From Pomphorhynchus laevis (taxonomy: Eukaryota > Acanthocephala > Palaeacanthocephala > Echinorhynchida > Pomphorhynchidae), in the NCBI GenBank assembly GCA_012934845.2, contig WNNJ02003295.1, positions 1 through 64,000 of the forward strand: a DNA stretch of 64,000 nucleotides, read 5' to 3'. This document shows positions 43,407 to 54,979 of this stretch, piece after piece. A model generated the notes under the pieces. That model ran no database searches. It was not told where the DNA came from and worked only from the letters and a program-made list of their open reading frames with translations. The first letter of the stretch is position 1, and the number at the start of each line of letters is the position of its first letter. The translations under genes were made by a program, and so were the position numbers.

Positions 43407-44690
43407 GTCGAAGGCGAAGGAGAGATCGAGATAGATAAGAAAGTTATACAGAGCCTTGTCACGAGAAATGAGTAGGTCGTTGTAAGCTTTCATGCAGGCG
43501 ATTTCTGTAGAGTGATTAGAGCGGAAAGCGAATTGGAAAGGACGATACAGATTGGATGAAGAGAGATACACGTTGATTTGTATTAAGATAAGGCGCTCTA
43601 AGAGCTTGGAAAGAGTAGAGAGGAGTGAAATAGGGCGATAGCTAGAAAGAAGTAAGGATTCGAGCGATTGTTTCTTAAGGAGGGGACGAACGATGGCGAA
43701 TTTTCAGTGTGAAGGAAAGATACGACTGCGGATAGACGAGGTAAACAAGGCGGTGAGGAAAGGGGATATCGATGAGCATACGAATTTAAGTATGGGGGTA
43801 GGCAGGGGATCGGCAGATAAAGTTTTGTTGGGCAAGGGCATGACGACAGATGAGACTTCGGCAGGTGAGAAATGGAGAAGATAAAAGAGTACCGGTAGGA
43901 TGAGGCGAGGCGAGTAGCAGTAAGATGGAATGGAAACGGGATTGTGAGAGAGCAACATGGATACTTTGATCTGAAGAAATGACGAATAATCATGGGGATT
44001 TATGCTGCAAGACGAAGAGGAACGAAAAAGGATCGAGTTAAAAATATGCCAGAAACATTTGGAGTTTAATGAAGTCTTGATTCTATGCTGCCAAAAGGAG
44101 TTGCATTTGGTCCGTAGCATGTGAAGATAATACCGGCGAAGAGCATGATAGGAATCACGGAGAGACGGAGTGAGCGAGCGGATATCACGTCTGAGAGAGC
44201 GGTAATAGACTCGAAAAACATGACGGAGTCGACGCTTTGAGAGTAGGCATAAGATGTCAAACCATAGACACGGTGCAAGCGACAGTGAGGGTGAGGCTTG
44301 ACGGGCAAGAGAAGATCGAGAGTGGATGTGTGTTCAGAGTGAAAAAGTAAGGCAATATCGTGAGGATATGATTATGTTATTGTGGGACAAGATAGACATT
44401 ATTTGAGTAAGGCGTAGCCTAGAAGGAGGAGGTCAAGATTTCTCCAAGGGAGATGTAGGATGGTAGGTGTGTGAAGCGGGGAGTGGTTGAAAGTGATATC
44501 AAGGGTGACGAGAAAGTGATATGATAGACCATGATCAGAGATTGGCATCGAGGTGTAGGCAGCAAAAAAGGCATTTGTGATGTAATTATAAAGGCATTTA
44601 TAATGTCTTAAAACACATAAATCAAAGTGAATAACTTTGACCCAAAACCTTGTTAGAGTTGAAGAAAACATTCACATTTGCAGCTGCCAT
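43395..44690 (-). mobile_element. Decayed L2-like LINE (LINE C relative), endonuclease to RT
   Basis: From right: SDHGLSYHFLVTLDI (44671-44399), CNSFWQHRI, then LLHFSPAEVSSVVMPLPNKT and SSIRSRIFPSH (44120-43704), and YNDLLISRDKALY near 43440-43490. It matches LINE C (47.2-48.3 kb) but is frame-broken throughout and lacks the 3' end. Confidence 0.75.
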
Positions 44691-44880
44691 TGTCGTTCAC
44701 GATCTCCAATAACTGTTCTTCCAGTTTAATACTTAATATAAAATGATATATACATCATTGATATCACGTATATAATGTTTAAACATCGTATATAATATTT
44801 TTAGTATTTATTTTAATTATTTTATATTTTACAGTTAAGCAATATTTTATTTCAAAAATATTTTATTTTCAAAGTGGATA
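44690..44880. other. AT-rich spacer
   Basis: Nothing recognised. Confidence 0.4.
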
Positions 44881-45431
44881 TTTTCAAGTTACGCCCAAGA
44901 TCCCTATTCAGAGATATAGAGGAGTCCGCTGCGTGCGGGGACATTGTTAATAAGCTTATTGATGACGATTGTGAACAAAACGAGCAATGGATGGAGTGTG
45001 ATCAAAATCAAAATGCATGCATTGACGATTGATCCCATTCTAATTCGCTGGATGGCAAACTTTATATTGGCCCGTTCTTATCGGGTTCACCTTAATAACA
45101 TATATTCGAGCTGGTATAATACACACTTAGGTGTACCACAGGGCACAGTGCTTGGTCCACTGTTATTCTCTATCTACAAAAATAAATGAAAAAAATTGTG
45201 GTTTCTTATAAACATACACCCAACCAGCAATCGCTGACCGCCTGATGTATAACAATATCATCAATATACCTAAAAAAATTTGGTTTCTTATAATCATACA
45301 ATTCAGATTGACTCGCTCCGCTCAACGAAAAATTTTAACAGCATAAATACACAAACAAAAAATTTAAACAGCTTAAACACACAACAAGGAGCGCAGTTTT
45401 AAAAATTGTAAACTATCGCAACCTACAGTTA

Positions 45432-46565
45432 ATGGGAGCCAAGAAGAAAAATCTACCAAAAGCCAAGCGAGCAGTCTCTGTTGATACCGATAAAACCGGC
45501 AAGCTCGAGAACATACAAGTGGAATGCTCCGCTAGCGGCTGTCAAATCTGGACATCAGTAACACATAATTGTGCTTTGGGTCAGGAAACTTGCGGCGGGC
45601 CACCGTTCTACTGCAGATTCTGTGCGGCGAAACAAATCAACTTGTTAATAAAACGCTTAGAGCAATTGGAAATGGCAACGCAGCATGATCGAATTTCTCA
45701 AATTTCTGATAAATCTACTGAGACCGTAAAGGAGCAGCAAATTGTATCGCAGCAAGATGGATTTTGTCAAGTTTATGATAAATCTACCAAGACAGTGACG
45801 GAGCCGCAAATTGTTACAACTAATGTATTTTCATTCCCCGACACCCCACGTCCCGTTCTTCCTGTCTCGTTTCTCAATAACTTACATCCATCAATCAAAA
45901 TCACCTCCACCAACCTCCACTATCCTTCCACTCATAACTTTCCTCACATCGCTTGCCACCCTCTTTATTATCATTATCCTCTATGTCTCCCGTCGTCAAA
46001 CCAAATCCCTCCAAATCATCACTGCCAGTTCTTCTATCGTGATCTCACCTACTCACGTCAGTCGTCCTCCTTTACGAAGCGCTTTGCTTCTCGCGATCGT
46101 TGCGTCATTGTCACTAATATCACGCCTTCTAACTCCTTATCTCCACAAGCACGTCTAGACCACGATGTTTCCGCCTTCAGATCTATCCTCTCGTCTATTG
46201 TCCCTGCGGATAAACCTTCCTTTTTCAGGGACATTTCTCCTGTCGCATTCATCCGTCTAAACAAATCTCAATCTAATCCTTCCCAGCCCCCTCTCCTAAA
46301 AATTGTTTTCAAGCATCGCTCTCACGCGTCTTCTGTCCTCTCTCAACGATTCAAACTCATGTCATCTTCAACCACTCAAATTTTCCCCGATCGCGCCCCT
46401 TCCGAAATCGCTCAAATCTCTTCAGCCCGCATCGAAAAACGGCGTCGCGAGGAAAACGGCGAAACATCACTCTCCATCCGAAATATAGACAGAAATTTTC
46501 AAGTTGTCCACACCCGTCCAAAAATTCGATGGCGCTCTATCTCTCCTATGTGTCTTCTCCACTAG
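45432..46565 (+). CDS. LINE C ORF1: zinc-finger / RRM-like protein (377 residues)
   Basis: Residues 30-75 contain VECSASGCQIWTSV and FYCRFCAAK, the same C..C..W...C..C finger as LINE A ORF1. It is followed by a coiled region with two near-identical repeats (DKSTETVKEQQIV and DKSTKTVTEPQIV), a Pro/His/Tyr-rich linker, and an RRM-like domain (RCVIVTNITP..LLKIVFKHRSHASSVL). Overlaps the start of ORF2 by 37 nt in another frame, so ORF2 may be translated by reinitiation. No stops in the frame. Confidence 0.8.
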   Translation: MGAKKKNLPKAKRAVSVDTDKTGKLENIQVECSASGCQIWTSVTHNCALGQETCGGPPFYCRFCAAKQINLLIKRLEQLEMATQHDRISQISDKSTETVKEQQIVSQQDGFCQVYDKSTKTVTEPQIVTTNVFSFPDTPRPVLPVSFLNNLHPSIKITSTNLHYPSTHNFPHIACHPLYYHYPLCLPSSNQIPPNHHCQFFYRDLTYSRQSSSFTKRFASRDRCVIVTNITPSNSLSPQARLDHDVSAFRSILSSIVPADKPSFFRDISPVAFIRLNKSQSNPSQPPLLKIVFKHRSHASSVLSQRFKLMSSSTTQIFPDRAPSEIAQISSARIEKRRREENGETSLSIRNIDRNFQVVHTRPKIRWRSISPMCLLH

Positions 46566-49425
46566 ACTCTTTCGCCACAACACACGGTTTCCGCCTCGGT
46601 CTCCTCAACACTAGATCTATTCTCAATAAATCCGATCTTATCCTCAACTTATTCACCAAGCAATCCATCGATATCTTCTGCCTCGCCGAATCCTGGCACT
46701 CAAATTCCGACGACCTTTCCATTCACCGTCTGCTCTCTACCGGTTGCTCCCTAGTCGAATCCGCCCGCCCCCTCAGCACATGCCCTTCTAAATTCTCTAA
46801 TCATGGCGGCATCGTCGCATTCGCGCGTCACCCCGCGTCTCTTCGCAAAATAAATCCCCCTTTCAGTCCTTGCTCTTTTGAATTGCTCACTTGTCGTTAT
46901 TCTAACCCGATCACTCTAGATCTCGCCATTGTATACCGTCCTGGTTCATTAGCTTCTACTGCCTTATTTTTTACCGAACTCGGTGACCTCCTTTCTCATT
47001 GTGCTTTGTCCTCAATCCCTTCACTCGTTCTAGGCGACTTCAATATCCGCCTAGACCGCCCCTCTTCCACGGATTCCATCCGGTTCATCAACATTCTATC
47101 CAACTACAATTACAAACTAATCTCCACTGCCCCCACACATATACTTGGTGGGGCACTCGACATCATCGCTGTCCCCGATCATTTTGCTGCCTACACCTCA
47201 CTGTCCATCTCTGATCCTGGTCTATCTGATCACTTTCTTATCACACTTGATATCACTCACAACCATACCCCTCCTCACACACGTACAATTCTACGTCGCC
47301 CTTGGAGAAATCTTGACCTCTCCCTTCTCCGCTCTGCCTTACTCAAATCATCTCTATCATTACCCACAATAACAAAATCATCTCCTCACGATCTCGCCTA
47401 TATTTTCGACTCTGAACTCACATCCACACTCGATATTCTCTTGCCCTTCAAGTCTCACACACACCGTCGCTTGCACCGTGCCCCATGGTTTGACATCCAA
47501 TGCTTACTCTCAAAGCGTCGACTCCGCCATGCTTTTCGAGTCTATCACCGCTCTCTCAGACGCGATTTCCGCTCGATCACTCCGTCTTTCCGTGATTCCT
47601 ATATTGTTCTTCGCCGGTCTCATCTCTACCTACTACGTACCAAATGCAACTCCTTCTGGCAGCATAAAATCATCAACTCATTCAACTCTAAGACTCTCTG
47701 GCATACTTTTAACTCAATCCTGGCTCGTTCCTCTACGCCTTGCAACATCAATGCTAATGATTATTCGCCATTTCTCCAGACTAAAGTATCCACGCTGCTC
47801 TCTCACACCCCGGTCTCCATCCTATCCCACTCTGCCCAGTCTACACACATCCTTCCGGAACTCTTTCATCTTCTCCCTGTATCACCTACAGAAGTATCAT
47901 CTGTCCTCATGTCCTTGCCCAACAAAACCTCACCTGCCGATCCCCTGCCTACCCACATATTAAAATCTATATGCTCATCGATATCCCCATTTCTCACAAC
48001 CTTGTTTAACTCGTCCATCCGCAGTCGTATCTTCCCTTCACACTGGAAATCCGCAATCGTTCGTCCCTCCTTAAGAAACAATCGCTCGACCCCTCCCTTC
48101 CTTCTAGCTATCGCCCCATTTCACTACTCCCTACTCTTTCAAAGCTCTTAGAACGCCTCATCTTAATACAAATCAACGCTTATCTCTCCTCATCCAATCT
48201 CTACCCTCCTTTCCAATCCGCTTTCCGCTCTAATCACTCGACAGAAATCGCATGCATAAAAGTGTACAACGACTTACTCATTTCTCGAGACAAGGCTCTA
48301 TATAGTGTTCTCATCTCCCTCGAACTCTCCTCCGCATTCGACATTGTCGACCACTCCGTCCTCCTTTCTCGCCTTCGTTATGATTACGGCTTTTCTTCCT
48401 CCTCCGTAGCTTGGTTCGCCTCATATCTATCCGACCGTTCCTTTCGCGTCTGTTCTAATTCATCATCCTCCCCTCCCATCCCTATTTTTTGCGGGGTCCC
48501 ACAAGGTTAAGTCCTAGGTCCCCTGCTTTTCTCTCTTTTGCTTGGCGATCTCTCTACATTTATCAAACCTTACTCCTTTGACGTCATGCAATACGCCGAT
48601 GACATTCTAATCTATGCTCATGCACCCGCACATCGCATACACGATATCGGCATTTCTGCCTCCAACTGTCTTTCTTCTATCTACAAACGTCTCTCCAATC
48701 TCCATCTCGTTCTAAACGCCGAAAATTCCAAAATAATGTGGATTCTTCCCCGTAAACCAAGCATATCTCCTCCCATTGTATCTTTTGCCTCATCGATCAT
48801 CCCTATAGTCCACAATCTCACTTTCTTAGGCTTCCATTTCGATGATCACCTTTCCCTTAAACCCTTCGTCCGTGACAAGGTCCGCTCGTCTAACTTAATT
48901 CTTCGTGACATCCGCCGTATCCGCCCCCTTATCGACTTCCGTTCTTGTATGTCTCTTCTTTCATCGCTTATTTTCCCTAAAATCGATTACTGCCTTAGCT
49001 TTTTCGCCAATTCTTCAAAATCCATCATCCTACCCTTACAACGAATAATCGACACCGCCGTTCGAGTGCTCTTTCGTCTCCGTCGCTTCGACCACACATC
49101 CACGTATTTTGCCCAACTCTCCTGGCCCACCATCCACATCCGCATCAAACTCCGCCTTCTTCTCGTTACCTTTCGTCTCATCGCTGTCGGCTCACCATCG
49201 TTCATCAACCTTCCTTTCTTAGACGATACTCGCCCCACCTCGCTATCGCTTCGTTCCTGTCATAACATCTTACTTCACGTTCCTAATTACTCCAACAACT
49301 ACGGTCTCCGGTCCTTCCTTGTCGCCGCCTCACTCGCCTGGAATCAACTCGTTCTCGACGTCCGCCGCGCCCCCTCCTTTATCATATTCAAACAACTCCT
49401 CCGTTCACACCTTCTCGACACCTGA
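46529..49425 (+). pseudogene. LINE C ORF2: APE endonuclease + RT
   Basis: Endonuclease: LGLLNTRSILNKSDLI, LAESWHS, LAIVYRPGS, LVLGDFNIRLDRP, GLSDHFLITLD. RT: APWFDIQC, NKTSPADPLPTHIL, then a frameshift near 48064; in the next frame SSYRPISLLPTLSKLLERL, LELSSAFDIVDHS, FCGVPQG, a TAA at 48508-48510 where the family has Ser, then VLGPLLFSLLLGDL, QYADDILIYAHAP and a post-RT domain ending WNQLVLDVRRAPSF. The same TAA is present in the 63.8-kb copy. Confidence 0.85.
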
Positions 49426-49439
49426 TTCACAGTCTTGTT

Positions 49440-49500
49440 TTGTTGTGGTCATGTAAGCGTGCGCTAGCACGCATTTGCCACGTTAAAATAAATCGTTTTT
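49440..49500 (+). promoter_or_regulatory. LINE C/D family 3'-terminal stem-loop
   Basis: GTAA-GCGTGC-GCTA-GCACGC-ATTTGCCAC just before the A-rich tail. The same structure with compensatory changes ends the family copies at 18840, 22765, 34215, 41820 and 62870. It is probably the RNA element the LINE RT recognises, by analogy with other L2-type LINEs. Confidence 0.65.
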
Positions 49501-50439
49501 TTAAATGATTTACCAGGCTTCATGAGTTCTGAGTCTCTATTATATGCAGGTGACCTAAAAATCTGGAGAGGTATAAAATCGTATTTAGATACAGAGTGTC
49601 CACTGTGAGATATAGATAAAGTTGTGAATTGGGCTCAAACTAACGATTATGCCAAATGTTCATTTATGCGTGTTCAAGGTCGACAGAGTATTTGGCCGTC
49701 AAAATACTATCTTTGTGAAAATGAAATCGAAAATGTATACTATGTGCAGGATCTCGGCGTCTGGATTTCCAATGACTTGTCCACTAAACGTAATACTAAA
49801 TATGTATGTGCTAAGGCTTATCGGATGGTAGGTTTCATTAGTCGTACATTTGATTTTCTTAATCCATGATCATTTCGGATTCTTGCTAACACATTTATTT
49901 TTAGCCATATGCTATATGTGTCTCAATGCGTCTATCCTAGGACTATACAGGATTCAGCAGAATTAGAAGGTATGTTCCGTCGGGCAACAAAGCTTGTTTA
50001 CCTAATAAGAAATTTCCCTTACGAACAAAGACTCAATACACTGGGCATGAATAGTGTTAGCACTCTCCGTGATTTACGCGACATGTGTCTACATGGACGA
50101 TTCTTCGCAACCCACGACACTTACTACACGAGCTAATGGATGTTAGATCAGGTTAATGGCTGCGCGATCATTCATTAGTCCTCAATCGGTAAAGGATTGT
50201 ACGTTCAACAACTGTCCAGTTTAATCGAAGGATCGTGAATCTATGGAATCAGTTGAACGAGACAACGAGTCGTTCCCGTACAGTGAAGGAATTGCGGAAG
50301 AAAATTTTTTGTAATTAATTTGTTTTTCTTTTTGGTGACGCAACTTTGAGCTCAGCTCGCTATGTTGTCTTGTAATTTTTTCATTCACAATTATTTGTTC
50401 ATAAGAAAATAAGTATAATTGAATCAGTATAAACTATTA

Positions 50440-51330
50440 AATGCCGTAACCGATAGAAAAAGAAGGAAAGTAGCCACCAAATACTGCTGTGAAAACAAAT
50501 CGGATCAAGATGTTTGAATGCATATCAGTCGCTTCACTCGCGTTTGAGGGATCGATGTAGATAGGATGTCCACGTGTGGAGCGGGGTGACCAGAGACAAG
50601 CTGATACCGACCTCGCTATTTTAAAGTTGATATTTATTTTCGCCTTGAGAACCAGGTCGGAATACGTTTTTGTTGACTGATATGCAAGCTTCGATGCTAT
50701 TGTCTGAATGAGTGCTCCTGCTTTGTTTCAGAATCCACCTGATGTTGAGAAAACCAGTGGCGTGAACGAAGCATGCTCGATTGTCGAGACTCTTTCACAG
50801 TACTTTGCTTTCTTGCGATTTTCGTTATATTCGAATGAAGAACTGGCCGCCGCTCAGCGTTGGATTGAGCATGTATGAAAAAATACGTTAACGTCGAAAA
50901 ACGTTCGCTCAAATTGCGAACCGTGGAGACCAGGACATACAATGTCGAGACAGACATTCTGATCTCGAGTAGTTGTGGAGCGTTCGAATATATGTTCTTT
51001 TGGAACACTAGTAAGTTGTGGTTCGGTGCTAACGACGTGCGATATCCGGCTTAAAGATTGTGCAAATAAATTGTGGATAGCGTTGTGGTAGATAGAAGGC
51101 ATTCTTCCATGCTTGCATGACAGAGAATGAGAAATATCAACTTGAGAAAAATGAGAAATGTCAACTTGAGAAAAATTAGAAATGTCAACTTGAGAAAAAT
51201 GAGAAATGTCAACTTGAGAACCGCACCGCATACGCAGATTCTTTGATTTAGATTGGGGTTAGTTTGTCCGTATCGGGCGTTCAAGGGATCTTTGAATTCA
51301 TTTGATGACAGATGGAATTTTTCATGTTCT
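50440..51330 (-). mobile_element. LINE fragment with zinc finger and endonuclease-like domain (copy 2)
   Basis: 51284-51231 region: RYGQTNPNLNQRICVCG. After a minisatellite: HSLSCKHGRMPSIYHNAIHNLFAQSL, VSTEPQLTSVP, STTTRDQNVCLDIVC, ERTFFDVNVF. The C-terminal tail (INFKIARSVSACLW) lies near 50600-50690 in a third frame. Same domain order as 28375-29136, more decayed. Confidence 0.6.
51122..51225. repeat. 24-bp minisatellite inside the zinc-finger region
   Basis: Four copies of gagaaatgtcaacttgagaa(aaat). On the minus strand each encodes SQVDISHF, so the array adds whole codons between the first Cys pair (CVCG) and the HSLSC part of the finger. Confidence 0.85.
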
Positions 51331-51339
51331 AAGGGTAGC

Positions 51340-52295
51340 GCCCTTAGCCACGAGGATGCTCCATTGAAAGAGTCGTGACTCTATTGATAGAGACTCCATT
51401 GAAATAGGCTTGTAATAATAAAATCCCAATTAACAATGTACTACAAAGGAGCATCATACAATGGTGTTGAATATACAAAGAATAACAACGAATTTTGGTA
51501 CTTAATACATCAATATTAATTTTTAGTAAATTTAAAATTATTATTGAACAAATTTGTTTATCTATTAATTTTTAATATTAACATTTAATAGATATTACAT
51601 GACTCTGAATTTTTAAATTCCAAAAGGTCAACATAAGTGCTATATAATACGGTATTGATTGACCCAACTGCTTATTCGATAACAATATTTGAATTTTTGT
51701 TTATTTACACTAACGATCAATCGATTGTCTACTGGCATTAGATTTTCGTCAAATACTTAGAATTTAACATTTTAAAAAATTGACCAACTTTTTACAGCAG
51801 CTTTTAAATTAAGCCGGTGTTGGTAGGGGAAACAATAATCTCCAATAAAATAATTTATATTTATGGATCATTTCAATACACAAAGTCCGGGGCTAGACTC
51901 ATGTGACGAGCGTTAAAATAACCAGATATGATGGCACACTCTCTCTGAATAGATCACTTAAAAAATCAAGACTTTATCTATAATATCACAAGCAGATAAA
52001 GTTGAATTGAAATTGCAACCGATTAAAACAAGGTTGCATGTTTCTAAGCATATCACGATAAATGACTTATCTTTCGCAGATAAAAAACTCCTGGCTTATC
52101 TGTCACAAATATACTAAATATACGTATTGAATACAATTATAAAATAAAGAAAACATAATAATGCTAAATCAAAATTTAATAATTAAATAATAAAATTAAT
52201 AATTGTTTTTAGATTTTCTATAATTTAAATCAAGTTTAAAAAAATGAAAATTAAAATAAAAGTCAATTTATATAAGATGACTAATAAATAACCGA
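51340..52295. other. AT-rich intergenic sequence
   Basis: Contains ggctagactcatgtgacgag at about 51890, repeated with one change (gctggactcatgtgacgag) at about 56797 next to LINE B copy 2. No gene found. Confidence 0.45.
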
Positions 52296-52299
52296 CGTT

Positions 52300-52745
52300 G
52301 TATCAGAATAAGAATTAAAGGTCATCAGGAGGAACTGCTATGCTATCAGGTTTCGGCCCCTAACTCCTCTACCCAGCATAGCAGCGTCGAAAATAGCAGT
52401 TAAAATAAAAAATGAAATTTAAAACAAAAGTTGATTTTTAAAAATATGCTAATAAATAACATGAATCTGAATAAGAATTAAAAGTTTTGCTTATTTACCT
52501 GATACCTTTAAAGACTTCAAAAAACTTATATCAAGCTAAAATAAAAAATTGTAATTTAAAGGTATCAATTTTGATAAATTGAATTGATAAATTGTTACTT
52601 ATAAATAACAGAGGATGTATAAGAATAATAATTAAAGGTCATCAGGAGGAACTGCTACGCAATCAGGTTTCGGCATCTATTCCTCTACCCAACATCAGCG
52701 GGGCCAAATACATGCAAATGATGTATTTCCTCTGATAAAACTATC
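52300..52745 (-). repeat. Two copies of a Penelope-type end (family P)
   Basis: At 52316-52395 and 52632-52715 the minus strand holds GGGTAGAGGA, GCCGAAACCTGAT, AGCAGTTCCTC and CTGATGACCTTTAATT in this order. In the first copy CTGCTATGCT and AGCATAGCAG form a perfect 10-bp helix. GAGGA(A) pairs with (T)TCCTC next to CTGATGA (helix I), and GGGT with ACCT (helix III). No partner for helix II is seen. Third copy at 37.0 kb. Confidence 0.5.
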
Positions 52746-53039
52746 TAGTATCTTATTCTAGTACAAAGTATAATATTTATTATCCATCCATAAAAATTTG
52801 CCACCTAAGAGTTTAAATTTATTCTTTATATTATTGTGTTGATTAATACAGTGCAAATGTTACCCGCAAATGGGCCGGTATATTATAATTAATATAATGG
52901 GTGACATGTGCAAATAAAATTTGATCACGTGTTATTTATGATGCCCCCAACTATTTTTGTTATTTGAAGCTCAAATAATTATAAAAGGAAAGATCAAATT
53001 AATAAAGATATGTATACAGAACTTACTAAGAGGTAAAAA

Positions 53040-54600
53040 ATGAAAGAGGTAAATTATAATGAAAACTTAAAATTATATTTTATTATACTTAAAACTTACT
53101 AAATTAAAGAATAAATATGTAATAACAACTATTGATAAAGCTAGTAATAACTTTGTCTTCATATGCAAAAAGCTTTATTATGATATACTAATGAAAGAGA
53201 TTAATTCTAATGATTTAAATGTAAATCCAACATATGAACGTAGTGAGTTGAGTTTAGAAACAATTATTACAAGTCATCGTTCTATAATGGATAAAAAGGG
53301 TATAAAGGTTGAATTAGATAATAAAACTATACCTATATTATATTGGAATCCAAAATTACATAAAAATCCAATAAAACCTAGGTTCATATGTAGTGCGTTT
53401 AAATGTACATTAAACCACTTTCTGTCTATATGAATAAAATACTTAAAGTAATTAAAGCACATTTTAAAAAATATTGCAAAGTAATCGAAATTAATACTGG
53501 TATAAAACACTATTTCAGTATTAATTCTACAAAAGAATTTTTAGAACAGACAAAAGGAATAAATTTTCAAAATATAAATACATACGATTTTAGTACGCTT
53601 TATTCAAATCTAGATTTAGTAGATATTAAAAAAGCGTTAGTAAAATTAATCAATCTTATATTCGGAAAGCGATACATAATATGCTACAATAACTATAACG
53701 CCTATCTAACAAAAATTAAACCATCAAGTAAATATAAATTAATGGATAAAATTGAATTGTTAGAATCCTTAAATGTTTTCATAAATCAAAATTATTTAAA
53801 AGAATGAACATCTATATTTAGACAAATAAAAGTTGTTCCTATAGGAAGTGATAGTAGCCCAATTATAGCTGACTTGTTTTTATAGAATAGAATTTGGCTG
53901 GCTTCATAGAATATAGCTGACTTTATAGAATATGAATTTGCTCATAACTGTGCAAAGAATAAATCTAAATTGTATAAAGATATGAAATATGATTCGATAG
54001 ATTGATAATAATGTGTATTTAACTCCAATAATTTTTATCCAGTATGTGAACAAATTTAACCAGGTAGCCTAGTCCAATACGATACCATAATACGATTTTG
54101 ACTTTCTTCAAAATAATTTAAATAATTTAATAGATACATATTTTAAACTAGGTTACTATAAAAATAAAAATAAAAATAAAAATAAGAATTACAACAATAT
54201 GTAATGATATTGGTTTTCTTCAAAATCATTAAAATAATTTAAATACCATCAAGCAGAAAATAGTAAAATATATAAATCAACAAAATTTTATCAAAATTAA
54301 ATTTAAACCCTTAAGAAATATGTTTCGATATATTAATCATGTGTGTAAATAAAACTAATAATTTTTATCCAATAAGTGAACAAATTTATCCAGGTATTCT
54401 TATTCTTAATAAAACAAATATGAATTGTAAAGAAGGTATTTATATAGATATGAACATTAAATTAACATCAATTAAACTACTTTTAATTTATAAAAGTAGA
54501 AAAGTAGTAAAGCGAGGAACATTTATAAATGTTCCCCGTTCAATACACGACACGCGCTTGTTATATTTACCTCTCTTCCTATCTTCATTATAATTAAATG
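53040..54600 (+). mobile_element. Penelope-like element 2 (Naiad-type RT?)
   Basis: Pieces in order: KYVITTIDKASNNFVFICKK (from 53071), IPILYWNPKLHKNPIKPRF (53191-53433), NINTYDFSTLYSNLDLVDIK (53403-53807), VVPIGSDSSPIIADLFL (about 53820-53880) and YPGILILNKTN..GIYIDMNIKL (54339-54520). DKASNN, PKLHK, TYDFSTLYSNL and the PIGSD..ADLFL box are the signatures of a Penelope lineage distinct from element 1. A middle segment around 54040-54090 repeats the NNFYPV/ISEQIYPG part. Frame broken several times. Confidence 0.7.
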
Positions 54601-54979
54601 CACTTTATATTGACGCAGAGTACGTAACAGCAAGGTGATTAAAAATAGCGACGTCGAAGAGCGTTCGATAGAATCGTCTCCGTAGCTAACAATGTATAGT
54701 CGTGCTTCCATATCGAGTTGTATTAAATAATAATAAAAGTACGTATTTAGCCTATCCGCCTCTCCGCTTGTGCAAACAAAATATGTATATAAAACTCTGG
54801 TCCACAGATGAATTCCAAAACGTCAGGTATTTCTAGTTGTCAGTCAAATGCTAAGTTCTTCTGTCTTTAACGATTTCTGGATAGGACGAAACACTCGAAT
54901 GCGTGAAATAAAAATTTGCACGATTCGAGACAGAAACATTCACATGTCTCTTACGGTTGTGAACAGGAACGCAGATACG

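Larger units (their letters stand above)
45190..49501 (+). mobile_element. LINE C copy 1: near full-length L2-like non-LTR retrotransposon (4.3 kb)
   Basis: 5' UTR from about 45190, ORF1 45432-46565 (intact), ORF2 46529-49425 (one frameshift, one stop), 3' UTR with the family hairpin (GCGTGC-GCTA-GCACGC) and an A/T tail. taaatga occurs at both edges (45183-45189, 49502-49508) as a possible 7-bp target duplication. It is more GC-rich than its surroundings, in line with a recent arrival. Confidence 0.85.
44881..50330 (+). mobile_element. CR1-like LINE F, RT split by the LINE C insertion
   Basis: Left part (44881-45182) carries RT palm sequence ending in LGVPQGTVLGPLLFSIY. The right part (49507-50330) continues DLPGFMSSESLLYAGDLKIW, then YYVQDLGVWISNDLS and a CR1-type C-terminal domain (YVSQCVYPRTIQ, RRATKLV, FPYEQRLNTLGM). 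LINE C lies exactly between. The Y-A-D-D box reads YAGD. Old and multiply broken. Confidence 0.75.

Noticed and set aside
52316-52395. Claiming a complete hammerhead in family P
   Set aside because: Helix II has no complementary partner next to CUGAUGA, so only helices I and III are supported.
54339-54593. Independent 84-residue gene
   Set aside because: Its sequence continues the Penelope-like element 2 (YPGILILNKTN..IDMNIKL) and ends in unrelated sequence.
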